From a bacterium BMS3Bbin02 (GTDB taxonomy: Bacteria > Actinomycetota > Acidimicrobiia > Spongiisociales > UBA5794), in assembly GCA_002898115.1 (NCBI GenBank), contig BDTL01000086.1, forward strand, positions 1-27,049: a DNA stretch of 27,049 bases. The letters run 5' to 3'. This document shows, one piece after another, positions 16,648 through 23,099 of the stretch. The notes under the pieces are model-generated. The model did not search any database. It was not told the DNA's origin and saw only the letters and a list, made by a program, of their open reading frames with translations. The translations under genes were made by a program, and so were the position numbers. Numbering within the stretch: position 1 is the first letter of the stretch; each line of letters begins with the position of its first letter.

Positions 16648-17712
16648 TCAGGGAGTCTTGTCGGTTGCGGCCTCGACCGCGGGCTCTACCCGGCCGCTTG
16701 CGACCGGCTCCCGGAACCGTGCCGTCTCGCGGCGGCGGCGACGAACGGCCCAGACCACCGCTGTACCGCCTCCGAAAGCGACCGTCACTGTCGGGATCCA
16801 GAACGAGAGTACGCTGACGACGGCATCACTCGGCCGGATCGCCAAGGCAATGGCATAAGTCACCGCAGCCGCCAAAGGCATCATGAGCATCGGTGCGACG
16901 TTTGCGAACGGTGGTCGACCAGTGAGAGAGGGGAACACGGTCGCCTCGTCGGGTCGCCGCCCCCGACTCGCCCACCAGACCAGTCCCAACAAGGCGCCGA
17001 GCTTGAGAGCGCCCCACGGCACGCTGGCCAGGACGGGGATCGACACGACCAGGATCAGACCCACCGAAATCGCCGTCCAACGTCGAGTTGGAACCCAGCG
17101 TTCCGGCCAGACGTAGCCGATCAGCCAATGTGCAAGGGTTAACCCGCTGCCGACTGCGAGGGCATAGACCGCGAACTTGTCTGCTGGCCAGACGCCGACA
17201 TCGAACCCCATTTCGATGAGTTCGGGGTCCTTGATCGTCTCGGGAAGCCAGTAGGTCATTGACCACCACCCCCAAAAGACGCCCAGGCCTGCGGCAACTC
17301 GTCCCAAAGTGCGGCGGTCACCGGCGACGGCCCATCTGCGAAACAGGTACCAGAGGGTGACCAGGCTCAGCAGCCCGTGCCAGCCGGCGAAATAGCCGGG
17401 GAAGAACGGTCCGATCGGTCCGTCGCTGTACAGCTCGGGAGTTATGACCCCTTCGACGATCCATCCGAAGGCTGCGCCGGCAAGCACCATCCCGGCAAGT
17501 GTTGTCCCGCCGCGGGCGACGAACCAGAGACCGACGAGCACCGGGATCATGTAGAACGTCACAAGAATTGCGGTATCGCCGCCATTGCCGATGCCCTGAA
17601 TGTACCAGTACATCTTTTCTGATCCGATGACCATGATGAAGGCACTCAGCGCGACAAACGCAACCGTACGCCAGAACCGGGCAAACCGGGTGAGTGTGAA
17701 CATCGATTTCAT
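16648..17712 (-). CDS. Multi-pass membrane protein of unrecognised family, copy 2
   Basis: I do not recognise this 354-residue protein. It has about nine hydrophobic spans, a short cytosolic start (MKSMFTLTRFARFWRT) and an Arg-rich cytosolic tail. Residues shared with the upstream copy cluster in membrane loops: GSEK-x-x-WYIQG, the EGV-x-TPELY segment, FPGYFAGWHGLLS-x-VTLWY, GVFWGWWSM, and AHWLIGYVWPERW. Conserved His, Glu, Trp and Tyr in these spans could bind a cofactor or ligand, but this is inference. The ATG at 17712 shares four bases with the stop of copy 1. A 28-bp element conserved with copy 1 ends 34 bases upstream of the start. It is the last gene of the minus-strand run headed by hemerythrin. 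No function is proposed. Confidence 0.8.
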   Translation of the reverse strand: MKSMFTLTRFARFWRTVAFVALSAFIMVIGSEKMYWYIQGIGNGGDTAILVTFYMIPVLVGLWFVARGGTTLAGMVLAGAAFGWIVEGVITPELYSDGPIGPFFPGYFAGWHGLLSLVTLWYLFRRWAVAGDRRTLGRVAAGLGVFWGWWSMTYWLPETIKDPELIEMGFDVGVWPADKFAVYALAVGSGLTLAHWLIGYVWPERWVPTRRWTAISVGLILVVSIPVLASVPWGALKLGALLGLVWWASRGRRPDEATVFPSLTGRPPFANVAPMLMMPLAAAVTYAIALAIRPSDAVVSVLSFWIPTVTVAFGGGTAVVWAVRRRRRETARFREPVASGRVEPAVEAATDKTP

Positions 17713-18833
17713 TGCTTTAGCCTGCCGCGTTTAGGCGCTACCCGCCATCGGGTATTCCCCTGAGGCAACCCTGAGGCGCGTCCGGGTTGTTGGTTTTGAG
17801 GCGATCTGTCCCGAGTCCTCGCGGTGGCGGCCACGTCGAGCGCCGTGGTCCGTCGACGACTGCGCACGGCCCAGACCACTGCGGCGCCACCTCCAATGGC
17901 GACGGACAGAGTCGGTATCCAAAAGGAAAAGATGCTGATAAACGCGTCACTCGGTCGGACTGCCAGGAGAGCCGCATACGAGAGCGATGCGGTGAGAGGC
18001 ATGAGAAGGATTGGAGCGACATTGGCCGGTGGTGGGCGTCCCCTGAGTGCCGGGAATACTGTTGGTTCACCGGCTTGACGTTTGCGGTTAGCCCACCACA
18101 CAATCCCTAACAATGACCCCAGCTTTGCGGGGCCCCACGGCACAGCCGCGAGGACAGGAGTCGAAATGAGGGCCGCCACCACGAGGGTTACTACCGTCCA
18201 GCGCCGAGTCGGTTCCCAGCGTTCAGGCCAGACGTAGCCGATTAGCCAGTGGGCAGCGGCCAGCCCGGTTCCGAACACGAAGGCGTACACCGCGAACTTG
18301 TCCGCTTGCCACACGCCGGCGTCGAATCCCATGTTTGCGAGCTCCGGATCGTTGATCGTGTCGGGCAACCAGTAGTACATCGACCACCAACCCCAGAAGA
18401 CTCCAATCGCGGCTGCGACCCGTCCGAGTTGTCGCCGGTTTCTCGCCACCGTCCATTTACGAAACAGGTACCACAAGGTGACAACGCTAAGAAGGCCATG
18501 CCAGCCGGCGAAGTAGCCGGGAAGAAAGGGCCCTAGCGGGCCATCGCCGTAGAGCTCGGGGGTGAAGACACCTTCCATGACCCATCCAAGCGCGGCCCCC
18601 GCCAGCACTACCCCGGGTAGACCGGTACCGCCGCGGGCGAGGAACCAGAGACCAACGAGAACCGGGATTATGTATATCGAAACGGCGATCACCGGATCCC
18701 ATCCACTCCCGACACCCTGGATGTACCAAAACACTTTCTCCGACCCGACGGTGACGATGAAGGCGCTTAGCGCGACGAAGGCCAGGGTTCGCCAGAACCG
18801 TGTGAACCGACCGAGGGAAAGCAGCGATCTCAT
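17709..18833 (-). CDS. Multi-pass membrane protein of unrecognised family, copy 1 with an acquired tail
   Basis: The ATG at 18833 (374 residues) aligns with the start of copy 2 (MRSLLSLGRFTRFWRT against MKSMFTLTRFARFWRT), with AAGGTG upstream. In-frame starts further upstream, to 18866, would lie in the diverged leader. Nine or so membrane spans match copy 2 almost throughout, including GSEKVFWYIQG, FLPGYFAGWHGLLS and HWLIGYVWPERW. The proteins diverge at the end. The last 38 residues (from TARTRDRSPQ) have no counterpart in copy 2. They are encoded by a duplicated remnant of the NnrS-like 3' end plus the leader of copy 2. So the original stop was lost or bypassed when the locus duplicated. 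The gene lies 78 bases after the stop of the NnrS-like gene. Function unknown; a role with the hemerythrin/NnrS-like genes is inferred from position. Confidence 0.8.
   Translation of the reverse strand: MRSLLSLGRFTRFWRTLAFVALSAFIVTVGSEKVFWYIQGVGSGWDPVIAVSIYIIPVLVGLWFLARGGTGLPGVVLAGAALGWVMEGVFTPELYGDGPLGPFLPGYFAGWHGLLSVVTLWYLFRKWTVARNRRQLGRVAAAIGVFWGWWSMYYWLPDTINDPELANMGFDAGVWQADKFAVYAFVFGTGLAAAHWLIGYVWPERWEPTRRWTVVTLVVAALISTPVLAAVPWGPAKLGSLLGIVWWANRKRQAGEPTVFPALRGRPPPANVAPILLMPLTASLSYAALLAVRPSDAFISIFSFWIPTLSVAIGGGAAVVWAVRSRRRTTALDVAATARTRDRSPQNQQPGRASGLPQGNTRWRVAPKRGRLKQ
17747..17774 (-). promoter_or_regulatory. Conserved 28-bp element before membrane protein copy 2
   Basis: On the minus strand it reads TCAGGG, five bases, then TCAGGGGAATACCCGAT, ending 34 bases before the ATG. 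It contains a near-palindrome GGG-g-A-A-T-a-CCC and two TCAGGG repeats 11 bases apart. It lies inside the 3' coding end of copy 1. It is nearly identical to the element before copy 1 (22 of the 23 block bases), although the following 34 bases have largely diverged. A regulator-binding site is inferred. Confidence 0.55.
17788..17825. repeat. Duplicated remnant of the NnrS-like 3' end
   Basis: Ungapped comparison with 18915-18952 gives 31 identical bases of 38 on the same strand. Here the sequence codes for part of the tail of membrane protein copy 1, in a different frame from the NnrS-like original. It marks one edge of a tandem duplication of about 1.12 kb. Confidence 0.75.
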
Positions 18834-18867
18834 AGGGACACCTTGCATCACCGCGGTGGCCTCCACA

Positions 18868-18895
18868 ATCGGGTACTCCCCTGATACGACCCTGA
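18868..18895 (-). promoter_or_regulatory. Conserved 28-bp element before membrane protein copy 1
   Basis: On the minus strand it reads TCAGGG, five bases, then TCAGGGGAGTACCCGAT, ending 34 bases before the ATG at 18833. It lies in the short gap after the NnrS-like gene. The central base of its GGGGA-n-TACCC dyad is the only difference in the 17-base block from the downstream copy, as expected for a protein-binding dyad. The two TCAGGG repeats are one helical turn apart. It may give each membrane-protein gene its own promoter input. Confidence 0.55.
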
Positions 18896-18911
18896 CGTGA
18901 CCCCGGTGTGG

Positions 18912-20222
18912 CTACGTTGGTGTAGAGGCTATCTGTTCCTCGTCCTCGCGGTACCGTCGGACGACACCGAGGAGCTCCCAACCCAGCATTGCAAAATCGG
19001 CCGCGAGAGCGAGACCCGCAATGCGTACCCACGGCCCTCCGAGCCAGGCAGCCAAAAGCAGCAGCCCGAGGGCGATCAGGTGAGCAACGAACTGGCGCCG
19101 CGGCCCCTTCACCGGGAGAAGCTGGCGCATGTTTCGTATCTTGACCTGCCCGACCAGGTTGTGGCGAGTGAGCACGTTCTGGAGGTGCAACCAGGAGAGA
19201 AACGGCACGATCTTGTACAACATGCCTTGTACAACTGACACGGCAAAACCGATAACTAACACGATCCCGAACGAGAGCGCAAGCTTCGGTTCCGCCAGAT
19301 CTACCAGACCCGCCACGGCGGCGATCGTAATCAGTCCGGCAAGGGCGAGGGAACCCATACCCGTTCGCCAGGCGTCGGTGGTGATATCGCGGATCTTGCG
19401 TCGGCGCCGCGTCTGAAGCCAGAGCGTCACGACCGCATAGGCGCCGAGGGTTAAGGCAACTCCGACTATTCCGATATTGGCGATAACCGGCCATCGGTTG
19501 AGTCGACCAAGGGTCCACGCAACCAGTGCAACGAACCCAACCGCGGGCAGATACTCCTGGACGATCCGCGGATACGGTGGTGTGACCTGGAACAGAGGGA
19601 CGACCTGGTACGACACACCCATGACGAGGAGACCAACCCACCCTCCTAACGCCCAGGCAGCGTGAATGTCGGTGAGGTCACGGCGCAGCGGTACCCATCC
19701 GGCGTGGCCCGCAAGAAGGTACACACCGAGTCCCGCGACCGCGAGCAACGAAAGGACGGAAAGGCCCATGGCGCGCCCGGTGGGATTGCGCCGGGTCTTC
19801 CAGGCCGCAGCGAGGGCCGCCGGAATGAACAGGCCAAGACCCCCGCCCAGCAGGATTGTCCCGAACCGTGTGATGTCGGGTAGCCCGGTGCTCAGCCCCC
19901 AGGCCATGGCAACGACGCCGGCTGCGACACCCAACTGCGAGGCGGGAGCAACCCAATCGCTGCTTGGCACGGAAACACCGGTAACGACGGGCAGCACCTG
20001 AACGATTGCGCCGAGCATGACCAGCGTGATGAACCCGAGGGTCACAAGGTGTGTTGCAGCCAGGAGCGAGGGTACCCAGCGGCTTGAGAACGCCGCGTCC
20101 CCGGCGAACACGAGGAGTAACCCGCCGGCGGAGCCAAGAAACGGCGCGACGAGGAAGGCACGCAGGGGCACCCACAGGCGTGGCATCCGATCGAAATGGA
20201 GATCACTGCTACCGGGAATCAC
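18912..20222 (-). CDS. NnrS-like / heme-copper oxidase subunit I-like membrane protein
   Basis: The 436-residue product has about twelve hydrophobic spans. It shares the pattern of NnrS and of orphan cbb3-oxidase-I-like proteins: H58 in ATHLVTLGFITLVMLGA followed by QVLPVV, and H187 in DIHAAWALGGWVGLLVMG followed by QVVPLF. Such His in helices may ligate heme or copper, as in NnrS, a heme/copper membrane protein linked to nitric-oxide stress. I cannot tell NnrS from the oxidase-like orphans. The GTG at 20222 shares four bases with the DUF2249 stop, with an alternative ATG at 20186. The DUF2249 and hemerythrin genes upstream are classic companions in NO or denitrification regulons. Its 3' tail (about the last 13 codons) was copied in the downstream duplication. 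Confidence 0.7.
   Translation of the reverse strand: MIPGSSDLHFDRMPRLWVPLRAFLVAPFLGSAGGLLLVFAGDAAFSSRWVPSLLAATHLVTLGFITLVMLGAIVQVLPVVTGVSVPSSDWVAPASQLGVAAGVVAMAWGLSTGLPDITRFGTILLGGGLGLFIPAALAAAWKTRRNPTGRAMGLSVLSLLAVAGLGVYLLAGHAGWVPLRRDLTDIHAAWALGGWVGLLVMGVSYQVVPLFQVTPPYPRIVQEYLPAVGFVALVAWTLGRLNRWPVIANIGIVGVALTLGAYAVVTLWLQTRRRRKIRDITTDAWRTGMGSLALAGLITIAAVAGLVDLAEPKLALSFGIVLVIGFAVSVVQGMLYKIVPFLSWLHLQNVLTRHNLVGQVKIRNMRQLLPVKGPRRQFVAHLIALGLLLLAAWLGGPWVRIAGLALAADFAMLGWELLGVVRRYREDEEQIASTPT
18915..18952. repeat. 3' end of NnrS-like gene, source of a duplicated segment
   Basis: This segment encodes the final residues of the NnrS-like protein and is 31/38 identical to 17788-17825, 1127 bases away. 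Together with the conserved 28-bp element (spacing 1121 bases) it defines the duplicated unit, which runs from inside this gene through copy 1 of the membrane protein. Confidence 0.75.
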
Positions 20223-20479
20223 CGCTCGACATCTTGCCCGACAGCCCTCTCAGCCGCCGCATCGCCCACTCGCCACACGAGGATTTCAAATGCGGTTTGG
20301 CTACCGGGCAGGGTCCGATGCGCGAATCCGCGGGCAGCCAGGATGCCGTACAGCGGGAACGGTTCGCGCCTGTGGAGGATGCGGAGGTGATCGCCCGGGC
20401 CGAGGTTTTCGACAGCTGAAAGACTTTGTTCCAGAGGTCCGGGTGGTTCGAGACCGCTCACGTCGAGGATCTGCTCCAC
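20219..20479 (-). CDS. DUF2249 domain protein
   Basis: The small 86-residue protein matches DUF2249: LDVSGLEPPGPLEQSL at the start, GDHLRILHRREPFPLYGIL in the middle, and FEILVWR near the end. The fold is a TusA-like two-layer domain, and such proteins are usually encoded beside hemerythrin or NnrS-like genes, often in nitric-oxide-responsive regulons. Biochemical activity is not known. The GTG start at 20479 is three bases from the hemerythrin stop (20483), with a GAGAGG ribosome-binding-like stretch upstream. Its stop shares four bases with the NnrS-like start. Translational coupling to both neighbours supports a common role. Confidence 0.88.
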   Translation of the reverse strand: MEQILDVSGLEPPGPLEQSLSAVENLGPGDHLRILHRREPFPLYGILAARGFAHRTLPGSQTAFEILVWRVGDAAAERAVGQDVER

Positions 20480-20482
20480 TGG

Positions 20483-20920
20483 TTAGTCGACCTCTCTCAT
20501 CTGGTCGACGACGTCGGGAGCATCCCCTGCGAGGGACCTGTCCGTCATTGGGTAGAGGATCTGTTCCTCCTTCATGTTGTGTTGCTGAGTCAGGACCATG
20601 AGAGTCTCGGCCTCACCGAGGAAGGCCTCCGTGTCACGATCCGTCAGTGCGGCGGTCATGGAGACCAGAAGTGCACGGATCTGGTTGTGTTCGATACGCA
20701 TCATCGCCGTCGGCCCGGTTGTCATTCCGGTACGCGCCTCGAAAGCCGGGAAGAGTACCTCTTCCTCTCGGCGAAGGTGCAGTCTGGTGAGATTGTCAAA
20801 GGCGGTGAATTGCTCATCGGCGCCCGCCCAGTCGCCCGCATCCACCGCGGCCTCTGCTTTGGCGAACAGCTCGTCGCATTCCCGATGTTCGTGGGTCATG
20901 TACCCGGCGACATCTCCCAT
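20483..20920 (-). CDS. Hemerythrin HHE domain protein
   Basis: The ATG at 20920 is preceded by AAAGGA at good spacing; an in-frame start at 20977 would add 19 unlikely residues. The 145-residue product carries the full diiron set: H12 in THEHRE, H48 and E52 in LHLRREEE, H78 in RIEHNQ, and H114 and E118 in QQHNMKEEQ, with two H-x3-E motifs. Hemerythrin-like proteins bind O2 or NO at a non-heme diiron site, and RIC/YtfE types help repair iron-sulfur clusters; the residue pattern alone does not say which. It is the first gene of the run with DUF2249 and the NnrS-like protein, transcribed away from the PEBP gene. Confidence 0.92.
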   Translation of the reverse strand: MGDVAGYMTHEHRECDELFAKAEAAVDAGDWAGADEQFTAFDNLTRLHLRREEEVLFPAFEARTGMTTGPTAMMRIEHNQIRALLVSMTAALTDRDTEAFLGEAETLMVLTQQHNMKEEQILYPMTDRSLAGDAPDVVDQMREVD

Positions 20921-20950
20921 GGTCAGTTCCTTTCGATCAACGTTCGGCGA

Positions 20951-20977
20951 ATCATATACCCGGGTCTGTGACATCAA
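20951..20977 (-). promoter_or_regulatory. Candidate promoter of the hemerythrin gene
   Basis: On the minus strand TTGATG (20972-20977) and TATGAT (20951-20956) are separated by 15 bases, a short spacing, so this is a weak candidate. A start near 20944 would give a leader of about 24 bases that includes the AAAGGA ribosome-binding site. Confidence 0.3.
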
Positions 20978-20982
20978 GCCAG

Positions 20983-20996
20983 CACGTGAAAACGTG
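20983..20996. promoter_or_regulatory. Dyad in the hemerythrin/PEBP intergenic region (possible operator)
   Basis: CACGT-GAAA-ACGTG is a perfect inverted repeat midway between the divergent hemerythrin and PEBP starts. ACGTGGA recurs at 20992-20998 and 21021-21027. It could serve both genes; no regulator can be named. Confidence 0.3.
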
Positions 20997-21040
20997 GAGC
21001 ATTGGACTAACGTCGGGGGTACGTGGAATGGAGGTTCGAC

Positions 21041-21664
21041 ATGGAGTTGACGAGTTCATCTTTCGCCAACGGAGAAAAGATACCGACACGTCTCGCATTC
21101 GCGGTACCGGCAGACCCGGGCCCGATCGCATTCAGTGACAATAGGAATCCACATCTCGCCTGGACCGGTGCGCCCGACGGCACCCGGTCGTATGTGGTGA
21201 CCTGTATTGATCACGACTGTCCGAGCGCGCCCGACGACGTTAACCAACCCGACCGAGAAATCCCGGAAACACTCCCACGTATCGATTTCACCCACTGGCT
21301 GCTGGCGAACATTCCGGCTTCGACGACCGAGATCGCCGAGGGTTCACACTCCGAGGGTGTCACCACCCGCGGCAAGGCGGCCGATGCAGCTCCTATCGGA
21401 GTGCACGGTCAGAACGACTACACCTCCTGGACCGCGGATGATCCTGATCTCGCGGGCCAGTGGAACGGTTATGACGGGAGTGCGCCGCCGTGGAACGACT
21501 CGATAGTCCACCACTACGAGTTCACGGTGTTCGCTCTCGATGTCGACAGACTTGATCTTGCACCGGGATTCACCCGTGACGAGTTGACGGCCGCGATGGC
21601 CGGGCATGTCCTGGACAGCGCCTCGATAGTCGGCGCCTACGCCACGAACCCAAGACTGCACTGA
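21041..21664 (+). CDS. YbhB/YbcL family phosphatidylethanolamine-binding-like protein
   Basis: The ATG at 21041 has GGAGG at good spacing; an in-frame ATG at 21023 lies before that site. The 207-residue protein matches bacterial PEBPs: SSSFANGEKIPTRLAFAV at the start, NPHLAWTGAPDGTRSYVV, CIDHDCP, a HWLLANIPAS segment with TEIAEGS following, then YDGSAPPWND, HHYEFTVFAL, and the closing AMAGHVLDSASIVGAY. YbhB/YbcL homologues share the fold of eukaryotic Raf-kinase inhibitor/PEBP, but their bacterial ligand is generally unknown. It is longer than E. coli YbhB (158 residues) because of an extra acidic stretch before PRIDFTHW, as in actinobacterial members. No signal peptide is seen, so it is probably cytosolic. 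It ends at a strong hairpin shared with the convergent aceA gene. Confidence 0.88.
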   Translation: MELTSSSFANGEKIPTRLAFAVPADPGPIAFSDNRNPHLAWTGAPDGTRSYVVTCIDHDCPSAPDDVNQPDREIPETLPRIDFTHWLLANIPASTTEIAEGSHSEGVTTRGKAADAAPIGVHGQNDYTSWTADDPDLAGQWNGYDGSAPPWNDSIVHHYEFTVFALDVDRLDLAPGFTRDELTAAMAGHVLDSASIVGAYATNPRLH

Positions 21665-21715
21665 CGGCTACGAATCCGATCGCAGTCCAAGAGGTACGGG
21701 TCGTCTGGAACGTAG

Positions 21716-21750
21716 GAGAGGGGTGGCTCCACGCTTGGGCCACCCCTCTC
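21716..21750. terminator. Strong hairpin terminator between convergent PEBP and aceA genes
   Basis: GAGAGGGGTGGC (21716-21727) and GCCACCCCTCTC (21739-21750) form a perfect 12-base stem with an 11-base loop. It lies 52 bases after the PEBP stop and 60 bases after the aceA stop on the other strand, a good position for a bidirectional terminator. Only a short T-containing stretch (ttgtcgctcc) follows, so release may need Rho or the GC stem alone. Confidence 0.75.
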
Positions 21751-21809
21751 TTGTCGCTCCAACACTGGCTACAGATACGGAGCGAAACCGGGTCGGGAAT
21801 GAAAGACCG

Positions 21810-23087
21810 CTAGAACTGCGCCTCCTCTGTCGATCCTTCCAAGGCCAACGTCGATGATGTGCCACCGGCGATTACCTGGGCGACCTGGTCAAAGTATCCG
21901 GCACCCACCTCGCGTTGGTGGCGGGTTGCGGTGTAACCGGCCTCTTCCATGTTGAACTCATCGGTCTGGAGTTCGACATAGGCGCTCATGCCACGAGTGA
22001 CGTAGTCGGACGCGAGCTCGAACATTGACGCATTGAGGGCGTGGAAGCCGGCGAGCGTGATGAACTGGTAGGCGTACCCCATGGCGCCGAGTTCCTTCTG
22101 GAACCGCGCAATGGTGTCGTCATCGAGGTGCGCGCGCCAGTTGAATGACGGCGAACAGTTGTATGCCAGCATTTTGTCCGGGTACTCGGCTTTGATCGCC
22201 GCTGCGAACTTCCCGGCAATCTCGAGATCGGGGGTGCTGGTCTCGCACCAAATCAGATCGGAGTACGGTGCGAACGCAAGACCCCGCTTGATTGATGCTT
22301 CGAGACATGGCCTGGTGTAGAAGAACCCTTCAGGAGTACGTTCTCCCGTCAGGAACTCTCGGTCACTTTCGTCGACGTCGCTGGTCACAAGGTTCGCTCC
22401 GAGCGAATCGGTGCGAGCGACGACGAGCGTTGACACACCCGACACGTCTGCCGCCAGGCGGGCCGCGGTCAGTGTCCGAACATGTTGCTGGGTCGGTACC
22501 AGGACCTTGCCGCCCATATGGCCGCACTTCTTCTCCGCGGCGAGTTGATCTTCATAGTGCACCGCCGCGGCGCCGGCTTTGATGTAGCTTTTCGCCAACT
22601 CGAAAGCGTTGAGCTGACCTCCGAAACCCGCTTCAGCGTCAGCGATGATGGGCACGAACCAGTCACGACGGACGGTCCCTTCGGACCATTCGATCTGATC
22701 TGCGCGCTGGAGAGCGTTGTTGATGCGCCGCACGAGCGCCGGTCCCGAGTTCACCGGATACAGCGACTGGTCGGGGTACACCTCCTCTGCAATGTTCGCA
22801 TCACCCGCGACCTGCCAGCCCGAGAGGTAGATCGCTTTGAGACCGGCCTTCACCATCTGGACCGCCTGGCCACCCGAGAGAGCGCCGAGCGCGTGCACAT
22901 AGTCTTCCGATCGGAGGAGGTCCCACAACTTTTCCGAGCCACGTTTGGCGAGCGTGTGCTCGATGGGGAACGACCCCTGGAGCTTTACGACATCTTCTGC
23001 GCCGTACGGACGATCCACCCCTGTCCATCGTGGCGATGTCTCCCATTCCCGGGTGAGTTCGGCGGCTCGCTGGTCTGCTGTTGTCAT
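21810..23087 (-). CDS. aceA: Isocitrate lyase
   Basis: The 425-residue length is that of prokaryotic class 1 enzymes. Diagnostic segments include GSFPIEHTLAKRG, ALSGGQAVQMVKAG, IYLSGWQVAGDAN, and the active-site KKCGHMGGKVLVPT with nucleophile C188. The PIIADAEAGFGG segment with its acidic metal ligands precedes it. The enzyme cleaves isocitrate to glyoxylate and succinate, the first committed step of the glyoxylate shunt, in the cytosol. The start lies 12 bases after the aceB stop, so aceB-aceA is one operon, with acetate or fatty-acid use the likely purpose. The divergent RamB-like gene is the likely regulator. Confidence 0.97.
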   Translation of the reverse strand: MTTADQRAAELTREWETSPRWTGVDRPYGAEDVVKLQGSFPIEHTLAKRGSEKLWDLLRSEDYVHALGALSGGQAVQMVKAGLKAIYLSGWQVAGDANIAEEVYPDQSLYPVNSGPALVRRINNALQRADQIEWSEGTVRRDWFVPIIADAEAGFGGQLNAFELAKSYIKAGAAAVHYEDQLAAEKKCGHMGGKVLVPTQQHVRTLTAARLAADVSGVSTLVVARTDSLGANLVTSDVDESDREFLTGERTPEGFFYTRPCLEASIKRGLAFAPYSDLIWCETSTPDLEIAGKFAAAIKAEYPDKMLAYNCSPSFNWRAHLDDDTIARFQKELGAMGYAYQFITLAGFHALNASMFELASDYVTRGMSAYVELQTDEFNMEEAGYTATRHQREVGAGYFDQVAQVIAGGTSSTLALEGSTEEAQF

Positions 23088-23099
23088 TGTGCTATCCCT

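Noticed and set aside
18487..19641. Long minus-strand open frame across the NnrS-like/membrane-protein junction
   Set aside because: It overlaps two hydrophobic coding frames in another phase and gives an Arg/Cys-rich product without domains.
20921..21040. FNR/NnrR-type box (TTGAT-N4-ATCAA) before the hemerythrin gene
   Set aside because: TTGATG and TTGATC half-sites occur, but no properly spaced inverted partner is present.
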